Shown here one piece after another: positions 51,406-59,691 of a stretch of 64,000 bases of DNA. A program made the translations under genes and the position numbers. The notes under the pieces are model-generated. The model searched no databases. It saw only the letters and a program-made list of their open reading frames with translations, and was not told the DNA's origin. The stretch's first letter is position 1. Each line of letters opens with the position of its first letter. The stretch comes from Bradyrhizobium sp. WSM471. Lineage in GTDB: Bacteria; Pseudomonadota; Alphaproteobacteria; Rhizobiales; Xanthobacteraceae. The DNA lies in contig NZ_CM001442.1 of the NCBI RefSeq assembly GCF_000244915.1, positions 3,596,001 through 3,660,000 on the forward strand, written 5' to 3'.

Positions 51406-52625
51406 CTGGCTGCCCTCTTCTTCCGGGGAGACGCCTTCTTGGCGGAACGCGATCTCGCCGCCGATTTCATGATCGACTCGCTGCCTGGCGCGAAGATGCT
51501 TCGTCCCATCCAGATCACGATTGACGTGCCGTGAACCTTGTCCGACGGCATCGCCTCCCAAGCCTTCAGGAATGCATCCGGGATCGAAAGGATCAGTCCG
51601 TCCTTTCCGTGAAACCAGTTCCAGTAGAATGCCTGGAAGAACAGCTCCGCCACCTCGTCGTCGATCTCGTCGAGAAATCCGAGCGCCACGTGGGCCTTGT
51701 TTCTGACCAGCTCGCGCGCGATGCGTGCGCCGGAATAATAGAGATTGAGTGTCACTATCCGGGGTGGCGTCGGACCCACGAGGATCTTGGCAAGGTCGCC
51801 GTAGGGAACGGGTAGCTCGCTCTCGTGACCTTCGCGAAGGATCATTCCGTCTGGCAGCCGTCCGGTGGAGTCGATGAGCGTGTCGAACAGCGGCTTGTTC
51901 TTCGTCTTCATGTCCACGTAGAAGTCTTCGACGATCCAGGCGGCCTGATGGGTATCTATGCCTGTGACGTGGATCGCCTCCCACCTCGAGCCGTGGATTG
52001 TCTTGGCGAGCTCACTTGTCTGGGGCGTGCGAACGATGGTCCGGTATTTGTCGTTGTCCGGTTTGTCGATCGCACCGATCGCGACGCTGATGCGCTTTTC
52101 CTCGTCCGCGAATTCGTATTTATCCCAGAAGCGTCCGGGCGCGCTCTCGACGAAGAGCATACCTGTCGGCGGGTGTGGGGTGACCTGCGCGAGCCCGTTG
52201 TCGAACAGGCGCGAGATCAAGGTGCTGTGGTAACGGCCTTCCGCGCGCGTGCCGGCGCTGAGCAGATATTCCCAGGGAATTTCACAGGCCGCTTCATGGA
52301 TCGCACAGATCCTCGCATCCGTGCGATCCCAGTCGTGCACCTCGATCTCGATACGTTCGGCTGTGGCCAGCTCGCGCAAACGCTTGGTCGACACGCCCAC
52401 GCCTGCGAGGTCCTTGACGGCGCGCTCGGCGATGGATTTGCGCAACTCGACGTCGAATGCCCAGCGCGAGCGCACCCGCAGAAGGTATGTCCATTCCTGC
52501 GCGAGGCGCGCGAGTCGTTCGGGATTGGTGACGGGCGTATCGGGGACACCGGCCGCGCGAATCGTTGCGATGCCTTTACCCGGCGAACTGCCGGCCGGTT
52601 CCGTGCTCCCGGACTGCTTGGCCAT
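51402..52625 (-). CDS. CHAT-fold protein without catalytic His and Cys
   Basis: 407 residues. CHAT (caspase-like) features are IHEAACEIPWEYLL (about 109-122), a central strand WEAIHVTGIDTHQAAW (about 214-229), RIVTLNLYYSGARIARELV (about 287-305) and the closing block AELFFQAFYWNWFHGKDGL. Active CHAT proteases have GHG after the first strand and a Cys in LNACxSG; here these read TGI and LNLYYSG, so both dyad residues seem replaced. It is probably a pseudo-protease scaffold or sensor. The basic C-terminus (SRSAKKASPRKKRAAR) could bind nucleic acid. ATG at 52625 has GGGGGA upstream. First gene of a three-gene overlapping operon. Confidence 0.72.
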   Translation of the reverse strand: MAKQSGSTEPAGSSPGKGIATIRAAGVPDTPVTNPERLARLAQEWTYLLRVRSRWAFDVELRKSIAERAVKDLAGVGVSTKRLRELATAERIEIEVHDWDRTDARICAIHEAACEIPWEYLLSAGTRAEGRYHSTLISRLFDNGLAQVTPHPPTGMLFVESAPGRFWDKYEFADEEKRISVAIGAIDKPDNDKYRTIVRTPQTSELAKTIHGSRWEAIHVTGIDTHQAAWIVEDFYVDMKTKNKPLFDTLIDSTGRLPDGMILREGHESELPVPYGDLAKILVGPTPPRIVTLNLYYSGARIARELVRNKAHVALGFLDEIDDEVAELFFQAFYWNWFHGKDGLILSIPDAFLKAWEAMPSDKVHGTSIVIWMGRSIFAPGSESIMKSAARSRSAKKASPRKKRAAR

Positions 52626-52682
52626 CGAGCTTCCCCCAACTCCCGGCGCACCGAGCGATTGGCTGCAGCTCGGGTTCCCAAC

Positions 52683-52712
52683 AATACACCTTGAGATAGC
52701 GTCCGCCGTCAA
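52683..52712 (-). promoter_or_regulatory. Candidate sigma-70 promoter of the CHAT-like operon
   Basis: On the minus strand TTGACG (52712-52707), an 18-base gap and TGTATT (52688-52683) lie about 60 bases before the CHAT-like start codon, in a region free of other genes. Confidence 0.4.
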
Positions 52713-52832
52713 GATAAACCGGGGGAGGATGACAAATCGCCGCGCGCAAGTGTCTCGCGCCTTCCGCATAGCTGCGAATTGGCGGCGACCGATTGAGTAG
52801 TATCTTGGTAGCACGCGGCTGGAACGAATTTG

Positions 52833-52859
52833 TTGACGAGACCTAATCATTTGTACATT
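52833..52859 (+). promoter_or_regulatory. Candidate promoter of the catechol 2,3-dioxygenase-type gene
   Basis: TTGACG at 52833-52838 is followed after 15 bases by TACATT (or after 16 by ACATTA). The -10 region is covered by the inverted repeat at 52848-52869, suggesting repression by steric block. Confidence 0.4.
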
Positions 52860-52869
52860 AGTACAAATG
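52848..52869. promoter_or_regulatory. Operator-like inverted repeat, site 1 (CATTTGTAC-N4-GTACAAATG)
   Basis: Nine-base perfect arms around ATTA, overlapping the candidate -10 element. The half-site GTACAAA recurs at 58038-58053 and 58191-58206, upstream of the molybdenum hydroxylase and the 6-hydroxynicotinate-reductase-like gene. Confidence 0.6.
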
Positions 52870-52973
52870 AACCGGCAGCCTGGTGCCGCCTACGGGCGCG
52901 TGAGCGGATTGCAGCCGGCGCCAGATCGCGGGATCCGGTCCAGCGTATCGCAAGCCACGCCTTGGAGGACACC

Positions 52974-53936
52974 ATGCAGCCCGAACCGATCCTCGATCTC
53001 GCTCATCTCGGCCACATGGAGCTGCTGACGCCGAAGCCGGACGAGAGCCTGAAGTTCTTCGTCGACGTGATGGGCATGACCGTCAGCGGGCAAAAGGGCG
53101 AGTCGGTCTATTTGCGCGGCTGGGACGACTATGAGCGCTATTCGCTCAAACTGACGGCGTCGAAGACATCGGGCATGGAGCACATGGCGCTGCGCGCGCG
53201 CAGCCAGCAGGCGCTGGAGCGCCGCGTTGCGGCGCTGAAGGGATCCGGCTTCGATATCGGCTGGATCGACGGCGACATGGGGCAGGGGCCGACCTTCCGC
53301 TGCCGCGATCCCGATGGACACATCGTCGAGCTCTATTACGAGACCGAATGGTATCAGGCGCCGCCCGAGCTGAAGCCCGCGCTGAAGAACCAGGCGCAGC
53401 GCTTTCCCGCGCGCGGCGTCAACGTCCGGCGCCTCGACCATCTCAACTGCCTCGCCGTGGACATCAAAGCCAACCGCGAGTTCTTCGAAAATTATCTCGG
53501 CTGCCGCCTCACCGAGCAGATCGTGCTCAACGACGGCCGCGAAGCGGCGATGTGGCTGACGATGTCGAACAAGAGCTACGACTTTGCCTACTCGCTTGAT
53601 CACTCCGGCACGCCCGGCCGCTTCCACCACGTCACCTACGCCCTCGACAGCCGCGAGGAGATCCTGCGCGCCGCCGACATCTTCCTGGAGAACGACATCC
53701 ACATCGAGACCGGCCCGCACAAGCACGCGATCCAGCAGACCTTCTTCCTCTATGTCTACGAACCCGGCGGCAACCGCGTCGAAGTCGCCAATGCCGGCGC
53801 TCGCCTCATCCTCGCGCCCGACTGGAAGCCGATCGTGTGGACGGAAGAGGAACGCAAGAAGGGGCAGGCGTGGGGCCTGAAGACGATTGAGTCCTTCCAC
53901 ACGCACGGCACGCCGCCGGTGGAGCACAAGAAGTAG
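52974..53936 (+). CDS. Extradiol ring-cleavage dioxygenase, catechol 2,3-dioxygenase type (VOC superfamily)
   Basis: 320 residues with two VOC modules, the size of XylE-type catechol 2,3-dioxygenases. Iron ligands in the C-terminal module are His156 (LDHLNCLAVD), His219 (FHHVTYALD) and Glu270 (GNRVEVANAG). It would open a catechol-type ring next to the diol. The exact substrate is unknown; by its operator and neighbours it may act in the same pathway as the molybdenum hydroxylase. ATG at 52974 with TTGGAGGA upstream. It is convergent with the hydroxylase large subunit, four bases away. Confidence 0.86.
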   Translation: MQPEPILDLAHLGHMELLTPKPDESLKFFVDVMGMTVSGQKGESVYLRGWDDYERYSLKLTASKTSGMEHMALRARSQQALERRVAALKGSGFDIGWIDGDMGQGPTFRCRDPDGHIVELYYETEWYQAPPELKPALKNQAQRFPARGVNVRRLDHLNCLAVDIKANREFFENYLGCRLTEQIVLNDGREAAMWLTMSNKSYDFAYSLDHSGTPGRFHHVTYALDSREEILRAADIFLENDIHIETGPHKHAIQQTFFLYVYEPGGNRVEVANAGARLILAPDWKPIVWTEEERKKGQAWGLKTIESFHTHGTPPVEHKK

Positions 53937-53939
53937 CGC

Positions 53940-56900
53940 TCAGTTCGTGGCGGCTCTCACACGCGCAATCGTCTCCTTCACGCCGGTCCATGCTGGCCTG
54001 TCCGGTGCAAACTGCTTACGCAGGAACGTGACGAGTTCCTCGACCTGTGCATCGCTCATGCTGTTCTTGAATGCCGGCATGTAGCCGAGATCGCTCGACA
54101 CCGGCTCGGCGATGCCGTGCAGGATGATTTGCACGAGATTGTCCGATGCGGCGCTGTGCAGGTTGCTGTTGAGTGCCAGCGAAGGCCGGCTGCCGAACAG
54201 CGGCAGGCCGCCGACCTCATGGCAGACGGCGCAGGCGCCCTGATAGAGTCGCGCGCCGCTGGAGGACGCCATCGTGACTTGCGTGGAAGCTTCTAACCCG
54301 GTCGCGAGTGCGTCCTGCGTCGGCGTCCCGGTCGCGCTGTCATTGAACGAGTTGAGATAGACGGCCATGGCGCGGATGTCCTGGTCGGGCAGGGCTTTGA
54401 GGTCCCGGACGATCGGCGCCATCGGCCCGGCGGCGACGCCATGGTATCGCGAGTGGCCCGTGCGCAAATAGGCGAAAAGCTCGTCCTCGCTCCATGGGAT
54501 CGGCGCGTGCGAGAGTGAGGTCAGCGGCGGCGCCTCCCAGCCCTCGGCAAAGCCGCCGGCGAGATAGGCGCCACGCTGCTCGGCGCCGAGCGCGTTGCGC
54601 GGCGAATGGCAGGCGCTGCAATGGCCGAGACCTTCGACGAGATAAGCGCCGCGATTCCAGACTTCGGACTTGGCAGGGTCGGGCTTGAACTCCCGCGTCT
54701 GGTGGAACAGCGCATTCCATCCGGCAAGTAGCGGACGGAGATTGAACGGGAAGGCGAGCGTATTCGCAGGCTGCGTCGTGCGCACCGCCGGCTGTGCCAT
54801 CAGGTAGGCATAAAGCGCCTGCATGTCGGCGTCGCCGGTCTTCGAAAAATGCGTGTAGGGGAAGGCGGGATAGAATTGCCGTCCGTCGCGATGCAGCCCG
54901 TCGCGCATCGCGCGCTCGAACGCTGGATAGGACCAGGCGCCGATGCCGGTCTCGACGTCGGGTGTGATGTTGGTTGCGTAGATTATGCCGAACGGCGTCT
55001 CCAGCGCGCGGCCACCAGCGTTGAGCGCGCCGCCGATCATGGTGTGGCACTCCGCGCAATTGCCGAGTGCGGCCAGTTGTTGCCCGCGCGCGATCGTCGC
55101 TGCGGAATAGACCGATGGGTCAGGCCGCGCGATAGGCGCGATGGCGCGGCCAGGCAAAACAGCCGCGCCGATGCCGATCGCCGCGGTGCAGATCGCCGCG
55201 ATGGTCGCGAAGATGCCGGCGCGTTTGGCGAATGGATTCTCCCAGATACGGGACGGTTGTGGCGCAGGCGGAGCGGGCAGCGCCTGCGGCGTGGCCGGTG
55301 CGCCGCCGTGCAGCCCCTTCAGGATGCGCTCGGGCGTGAACGGCGGCTCGCGAAATCGCACGCCGGTGGCATCGAAGATCGCGTTCGCAATCGCAGCCGC
55401 ACTCGGGACCGAGGCGGATTCGCCGACGCCGAGCGGCGGCTGGTCCGGCCGCGGCAGCAACAACACGTCGATCTTGGGCACGTCAGGGAAGGGGATGATC
55501 GGGTAGGCGCCCCATTCCCGCGCCACGACTGCGCCGCGCTCGAACGAGACCTCCTCCATCAGCGCGCGGCTGGTGGACTGGATGACGTTGCCGTGGATCT
55601 GGTGGCGCACGCCGTCCGGGTTGATCATCAATCCGGAGTCCTGCCCGGCGACCACGCGCGTCACGCTGACGTCGCCGGTCGCCTTATTCACGGCAACGTC
55701 GGTGACCCAGGCCGACCACGCCGCGCCATAGCCGGGAAATTTGCTGTGGACGTAGAGCGCATAGGCAAAACCGCGCCCATGCACGATCTCGCCGTCTTTC
55801 TCTTCGCGCACCGGTCGTGGCGTCCAGCCCGCGCGATCGGCGACCGCGTGGACGAGATCGACGGCACGCCGGTCCTTCAGGTAACGCAGGCGATATTCGA
55901 TCGGGTCGACGCCGGCCTCGGTCGCGGCTTCGTCGATATAGGATTCATGCGCAAAGGTGTTCGGCAGGGCCGAGACGCCGCGAAACCAGGACGCGCGCGC
56001 GATCGGCGCCATGTCGTGGGCGACGACGCGCATGTGGTCGTAATCGTAAGGCGGGATCGCGGTGCGGTCGCCCATCTGGAGGACGTCCGGCTTCGGCGAT
56101 ATCCGCCCCGTCAGCAACAGCGCCAACGTCGGGGCGGCATTCGACGGATAGCGCGTGGCGAGATCGTAGGCGGCGACGTCGCCCTTCGCGTCCAGGCCGC
56201 CATTGACGTCGATGAGCTGCGCGGCGCCCTTGGGCTCCCAGGCGTGTTCCTGCTCGCGCGTCAGCTGCACGCGCACGGGTCGGCCGACAGCGCGCGAAAG
56301 CAACAACGCGTCCGCGGTGACATCGTCGGCGCAGTTGCGGCCGTAGCAGCCGGCGGCCTCCAACCTGATGACCTCGATCTCGCTCTCGGGACGCTCGATC
56401 AGCAGCGACAGATCTGCGCGCAGCACGTGCGGATTTTGCGTGCCCGACCAGACGCGGATGTTGCCGTCCTGGAAGTCGGCGACCGCGCAGGACGGGCCGA
56501 TCGAGGCATGCATCTGATACGGCCAGACGTAAGTGCGCTGCATCGGCTTGGCCGCGACGGCAATGGCAGCATCGACGTTGCCCTTGTCGATCAGGGTGCG
56601 CGGCGTCGATGGATTGGCACGCAGCGCCGTCTCGACGTCGGCGAGATCCGTCAGTTCAGGCGTCGGTCGCCAGCTCACCGCAAGCTGCTCGGCCGCACGG
56701 ATCGCGTTCTCCTCGCGCTCCGCGACGACGCCAACGAAATCGCCGATGCGCACGACGGCTATGATGCCGGGGATGTCGCGCACCGAGGATTCATCGACCG
56801 AAATCAGGCTGGTGCCGACGAACGGTCCGGCGTCGACGCCGGCATAGGGCGGACGCACGACGCGGCCGTGCAGCATGCCGGATACTCGGATGTCGTGCAC

Positions 56901-57470
56901 GAAGGTCAGCTCGCCCGTGGCCTTGGCAGGCAGGTCGACGCGGGGCATCGATTGGCCGACAATGGCGTAATCGCCGACCGGCTTGACGGCGACGTCGTCG
57001 GCAAGCTCGAGACGAACCGTCTCTCCGCCGATCAACTCCCCATAGCTGACGCTGCGATTGTCGTGCCCGCGCACAAGGCCGTCTTCGATCCTGAGATCGG
57101 CTGTCGGCAGCTCCAGGCGCTCGGCCGCACGTGCGATCAGGAAGTGACGCGCCTGCGCGGCAGCTTTGCGCAGGGGGACGGCGGTGATCTGGATGGTCTC
57201 GCTGGCGATCGTGGCGCCCTGGTTTGGCACCGTTGCGGTATCGCCGAGCACCACGACGACGCGGGCAAAGGAGACGTCGAGCTCTTCAGCCACGATCTGG
57301 CCAAGCGCCGTGCGGATGCCGGTGCCGAGATCGACATGACCATTGTAGGCTGTGACTGAACCGTCTGCCGTGATGCGGACGAAGGTCTCGGATGTGCACT
57401 CGTCCACGGTGCGGACGACGACGAGCGAACCCGGCGGCAGCTCAGCTCCGTTCGAAACAGGGGAGGCCAT
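53940..57470 (-). CDS. Molybdenum hydroxylase large subunit fused to tri-haem cytochrome c (nicotinate dehydrogenase subunit B-like)
   Basis: 1176 residues. Residues 1-740 are a xanthine-dehydrogenase-type molybdopterin subunit (NGHVDLGTGIRTALGQI; active-site Glu in LGVGESASVPSAAAIANAI). A membrane helix at about 753-772 is followed by three cytochrome c domains with haem motifs CAECH (about 804-808), CSACH (about 950-954) and CAVCH (about 1079-1083). The fusion lets electrons from ring hydroxylation in the cytoplasm pass through the membrane to periplasmic haems. This architecture and length match nicotinate dehydrogenase NicB and related N-heterocycle dehydrogenases. ATG overlaps the stop of the 2Fe-2S subunit. 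Confidence 0.88.
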   Translation of the reverse strand: MASPVSNGAELPPGSLVVVRTVDECTSETFVRITADGSVTAYNGHVDLGTGIRTALGQIVAEELDVSFARVVVVLGDTATVPNQGATIASETIQITAVPLRKAAAQARHFLIARAAERLELPTADLRIEDGLVRGHDNRSVSYGELIGGETVRLELADDVAVKPVGDYAIVGQSMPRVDLPAKATGELTFVHDIRVSGMLHGRVVRPPYAGVDAGPFVGTSLISVDESSVRDIPGIIAVVRIGDFVGVVAEREENAIRAAEQLAVSWRPTPELTDLADVETALRANPSTPRTLIDKGNVDAAIAVAAKPMQRTYVWPYQMHASIGPSCAVADFQDGNIRVWSGTQNPHVLRADLSLLIERPESEIEVIRLEAAGCYGRNCADDVTADALLLSRAVGRPVRVQLTREQEHAWEPKGAAQLIDVNGGLDAKGDVAAYDLATRYPSNAAPTLALLLTGRISPKPDVLQMGDRTAIPPYDYDHMRVVAHDMAPIARASWFRGVSALPNTFAHESYIDEAATEAGVDPIEYRLRYLKDRRAVDLVHAVADRAGWTPRPVREEKDGEIVHGRGFAYALYVHSKFPGYGAAWSAWVTDVAVNKATGDVSVTRVVAGQDSGLMINPDGVRHQIHGNVIQSTSRALMEEVSFERGAVVAREWGAYPIIPFPDVPKIDVLLLPRPDQPPLGVGESASVPSAAAIANAIFDATGVRFREPPFTPERILKGLHGGAPATPQALPAPPAPQPSRIWENPFAKRAGIFATIAAICTAAIGIGAAVLPGRAIAPIARPDPSVYSAATIARGQQLAALGNCAECHTMIGGALNAGGRALETPFGIIYATNITPDVETGIGAWSYPAFERAMRDGLHRDGRQFYPAFPYTHFSKTGDADMQALYAYLMAQPAVRTTQPANTLAFPFNLRPLLAGWNALFHQTREFKPDPAKSEVWNRGAYLVEGLGHCSACHSPRNALGAEQRGAYLAGGFAEGWEAPPLTSLSHAPIPWSEDELFAYLRTGHSRYHGVAAGPMAPIVRDLKALPDQDIRAMAVYLNSFNDSATGTPTQDALATGLEASTQVTMASSSGARLYQGACAVCHEVGGLPLFGSRPSLALNSNLHSAASDNLVQIILHGIAEPVSSDLGYMPAFKNSMSDAQVEELVTFLRKQFAPDRPAWTGVKETIARVRAATN

Positions 57471-57952
57471 CAATCAGCGGTCCCGGCGAGTTGACCCGAC
57501 GCGCGCATCACCGCGCGCAGGATTTCGACATGCGTGCCGCAGCGGCAGAGATTGTAGCGCAGCGCCGCCAGCGCCTCATGTTCGGTCGGCCGCGGATTGA
57601 TCGCGAGCAGCGCCTTGGTGGTCATGATCATGCCGTTGAGGCAGTAGCCGCATTGCGCGGCCTGTTCGTCGATGAAGGCTTGCTGCACCACATCCGGCTT
57701 GTCGCGGGTACCGAGCCCCTCGAGCGTCACGATGTCGCGGCCGGCGCAGCCACTGATCGGAATGACGCAGGAGCGCGCCGCCGCGCCATCGATCAGGACA
57801 GTGCAGGTGCCGCATTCACCGAGGCCGCAACCGTATTTCGGACCGTTGAGCGCGAGATCGTTGCGCAGCACGTAGAGCAGCGGTGTGTCCCGCGCCGCAG
57901 TGATCTCGTGGATCCTGCCGTTCACGGTGATGCGGATCGGTGTCTGCGTCAT
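57470..57952 (-). CDS. Molybdenum hydroxylase small 2Fe-2S subunit (nicotinate dehydrogenase subunit A-like)
   Basis: 160 residues with two 2Fe-2S clusters. The plant-type cluster has Cys in KYGCGLGECGTCTVL plus a distal Cys in ARSC; the all-helical cluster has Cys in QCGYCLNGM and NLCRCGTHVEI. It passes electrons from the molybdenum site to the haems of the large subunit. Start at 57952 (MTQTPIRITVNG); the upstream open frame crosses the promoter and operator. Stop overlaps the large-subunit ATG. No separate FAD subunit is present, as in NicAB-type enzymes. Confidence 0.9.
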   Translation of the reverse strand: MTQTPIRITVNGRIHEITAARDTPLLYVLRNDLALNGPKYGCGLGECGTCTVLIDGAAARSCVIPISGCAGRDIVTLEGLGTRDKPDVVQQAFIDEQAAQCGYCLNGMIMTTKALLAINPRPTEHEALAALRYNLCRCGTHVEILRAVMRASGQLAGTAD

Positions 57953-58030
57953 CCTCGTTCCCAAGTCGACTCGTCGAGCGCCGCGGCCAAAGCTTCGCGA
58001 AATCCAGGTCCGCTCAAAATCTATGTTGCG

Positions 58031-58058
58031 ACGATACCGTTTGTACACAAACGTGCAA
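58031..58058 (-). promoter_or_regulatory. Candidate promoter of the molybdenum hydroxylase genes
   Basis: On the minus strand TTGCAC (58058-58053), 16 bases, TATCGT (58036-58031). The palindrome at 58038-58053 fills the spacer. It lies about 80 bases before the small-subunit start. Confidence 0.4.
58038..58053. promoter_or_regulatory. Operator-like inverted repeat, site 2 (CGTTTGT-AC-ACAAACG)
   Basis: Seven-base perfect arms around AC. The reverse complement, CGTTTGTGTACAAACG, matches site 3 at 14 of 16 positions. Confidence 0.6.
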
Positions 58059-58161
58059 GCCGTGGATGCCGCAGTGCAGCGCGAATGCCTTCTTTGTGGA
58101 CAGAGCGGATAGGCAAATGAGGTTTTATGCGGCAGGCGTATCTTTTGCGCCGCACCGCCGC

Positions 58162-58190
58162 TTGACAGCCATCGGGAGGGCGCGCAACAT
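58162..58190 (+). promoter_or_regulatory. Sigma-70-type promoter of the 6-hydroxynicotinate-reductase-like operon
   Basis: TTGACA (58162-58167), 17-base spacer, CAACAT (58185-58190): consensus -35, good spacing, fair -10. Site 3 begins at the very next base, so it covers the start of transcription. Confidence 0.6.
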
Positions 58191-58206
58191 CGTTCGTGTA
58201 CAAATG
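58191..58206. promoter_or_regulatory. Operator-like inverted repeat, site 3 (CGTTCGTGTACAAATG)
   Basis: An imperfect dyad immediately downstream of the -10 element, 14 of 16 bases identical to inverted site 2 and sharing GTACAAATG with site 1. Confidence 0.6.
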
Positions 58207-58233
58207 ATAACTGCACTGTCGGCTGGCTTTGAC

Positions 58234-59691
58234 ATGGTGACTGAACCTACGAGCGCCGCCATCGACAAGATCCGCTGCGATGCGTGTCCGGTGATGTGCT
58301 ACATCAAGCCGGGCGCGGCGGGCGCCTGCGACCGCTATGCCAATCACGAGGGCAAGCTCGTCCGCGTCGATCCGCATGTGATCCTGGAGCGCACCGTGTC
58401 GCATGGCGGCAAGCTCGTTCCGTTCAGCCGCACCGAAGATTGGGACGGCAAGATCGTCCACGAGCCTTCCACCTTTGTAACGGCGATCGGCGCGGGAACG
58501 ACCTATCCCGACTACAAGCCGGCGCCGTTCATCGTCTCGGCGGAGGTCGACGGCGTCGACATGGTGACTGTCGTCACCGAGGGCATCTTCTCCTATTGCG
58601 GCATCAAGGTGAAGATCGACACCGACCGTTATCTCGGGCCGGAGACGGCGACCGTCCGTGCACAAGGCGAGGCGGTCGGTCATGTCACCACCAGCGAATA
58701 CGGTTCGCAGATGCTGTCGCTCGGCGGCGTGCACCATCTGACCGGCGGCTCCAAGAAGGAAGGCCGCGTCACCTGCGACACGTTGATGGACCTCGCAAAT
58801 TGCAAGGCGGTCGAACTCACCATCGACGGCGGCGCGAGCGTGGTGGTGCAGGCCGGCCAGCCGCCGATCGTCAACGGCATGAAAGAAGAGCGCATGCGCG
58901 TCGGCTGCGGCTCGGCGACGATCGGCATGTTCGCCAAGCAATGGCACGGCAAGGTCGACGAGGTCGTCGTGGTCGACGACCATATCACCGGCGTGCTCTC
59001 GGAGCACCAGGCCGGCAAGCTGCTCGACATCGCCGACACCGGCATCAAGATGAAGGGGCGCCGCTCGACGCCCGGCCGCTATTTCCAGGTCGCCGATCCC
59101 GGCACGGGTTGGGGCGGCACCAATATCTCCGATCCGCTCGCAATCCTGGGACCGTTCGATGCGAATGAGGCCAAGCCTGGCCTCTCGATGCTGATGGTAT
59201 CCACGACGGGCGAACATTCCTCCTATTATGTGCTCGACGAGGCCCTGAAGCCGGTCGAGACCGAGATGCCTGATGTCCTCAAGTTTTCGGTCGAGCGCAT
59301 TCAGGAGAATTGCGAGCCGGCGCTGTGTACGGTGCTGTTCATGGCGGGCGCCGGTGGTTCCTTGCGGGCGGGCGTGACCGACAATCCTGTGCGGCTGACC
59401 CGCTCGGTGAAGGACGCGCTGACGCGCGTCACCAGTGGTGGCGCGCCGGTCTATGTCTGGCCGGGCGGCGGCATCACCTACATGGTCGACGTGACGCAGA
59501 TGCCGGCGGGGGCATTCGGTTACGTGCCGACGCCCGCGCTGGTCGCGCCGATCGAATTCACGATGAAGCTGTCGGACTATGCGGCGCTCGGCGGGCACAT
59601 GGATTATGTGAAACCGCTCGCCGAAGTTCAGCGTGGCGACGATGTCCGCCAATTGCCCTGGCAAAACCCGATTCCCGGACCTCGGGCATGA
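58234..59691 (+). CDS. 6-hydroxynicotinate reductase-like iron-sulphur protein
   Basis: 485 residues. An N-terminal Fe-S motif holds Cys15, Cys18, Cys22 and Cys32 (IRCDACPVMCYIKPGAAGAC). The rest has repeated Gly-rich strands (SCDT-like VTCDTLMDLANC; TPGRYFQVADPGTGWGGTN; VWPGGGITYMVDVTQMP). I match it from memory to proteins annotated 6-hydroxynicotinate reductase, first described in Eubacterium barkeri, which reduce the pyridine ring to tetrahydro-6-oxonicotinate with ferredoxin. A nicotinate-dehydrogenase-like pair is divergent next door, which supports this. An in-frame ATG at 58204 lies inside the operator, so 58234 is preferred. The stop overlaps the next ATG. Confidence 0.68.
   Translation: MVTEPTSAAIDKIRCDACPVMCYIKPGAAGACDRYANHEGKLVRVDPHVILERTVSHGGKLVPFSRTEDWDGKIVHEPSTFVTAIGAGTTYPDYKPAPFIVSAEVDGVDMVTVVTEGIFSYCGIKVKIDTDRYLGPETATVRAQGEAVGHVTTSEYGSQMLSLGGVHHLTGGSKKEGRVTCDTLMDLANCKAVELTIDGGASVVVQAGQPPIVNGMKEERMRVGCGSATIGMFAKQWHGKVDEVVVVDDHITGVLSEHQAGKLLDIADTGIKMKGRRSTPGRYFQVADPGTGWGGTNISDPLAILGPFDANEAKPGLSMLMVSTTGEHSSYYVLDEALKPVETEMPDVLKFSVERIQENCEPALCTVLFMAGAGGSLRAGVTDNPVRLTRSVKDALTRVTSGGAPVYVWPGGGITYMVDVTQMPAGAFGYVPTPALVAPIEFTMKLSDYAALGGHMDYVKPLAEVQRGDDVRQLPWQNPIPGPRA

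Noticed and set aside
54849..57359. 836-codon plus-strand frame opposite the molybdenum hydroxylase
   Set aside because: Shadow frame; the minus-strand protein has active-site and haem motifs.
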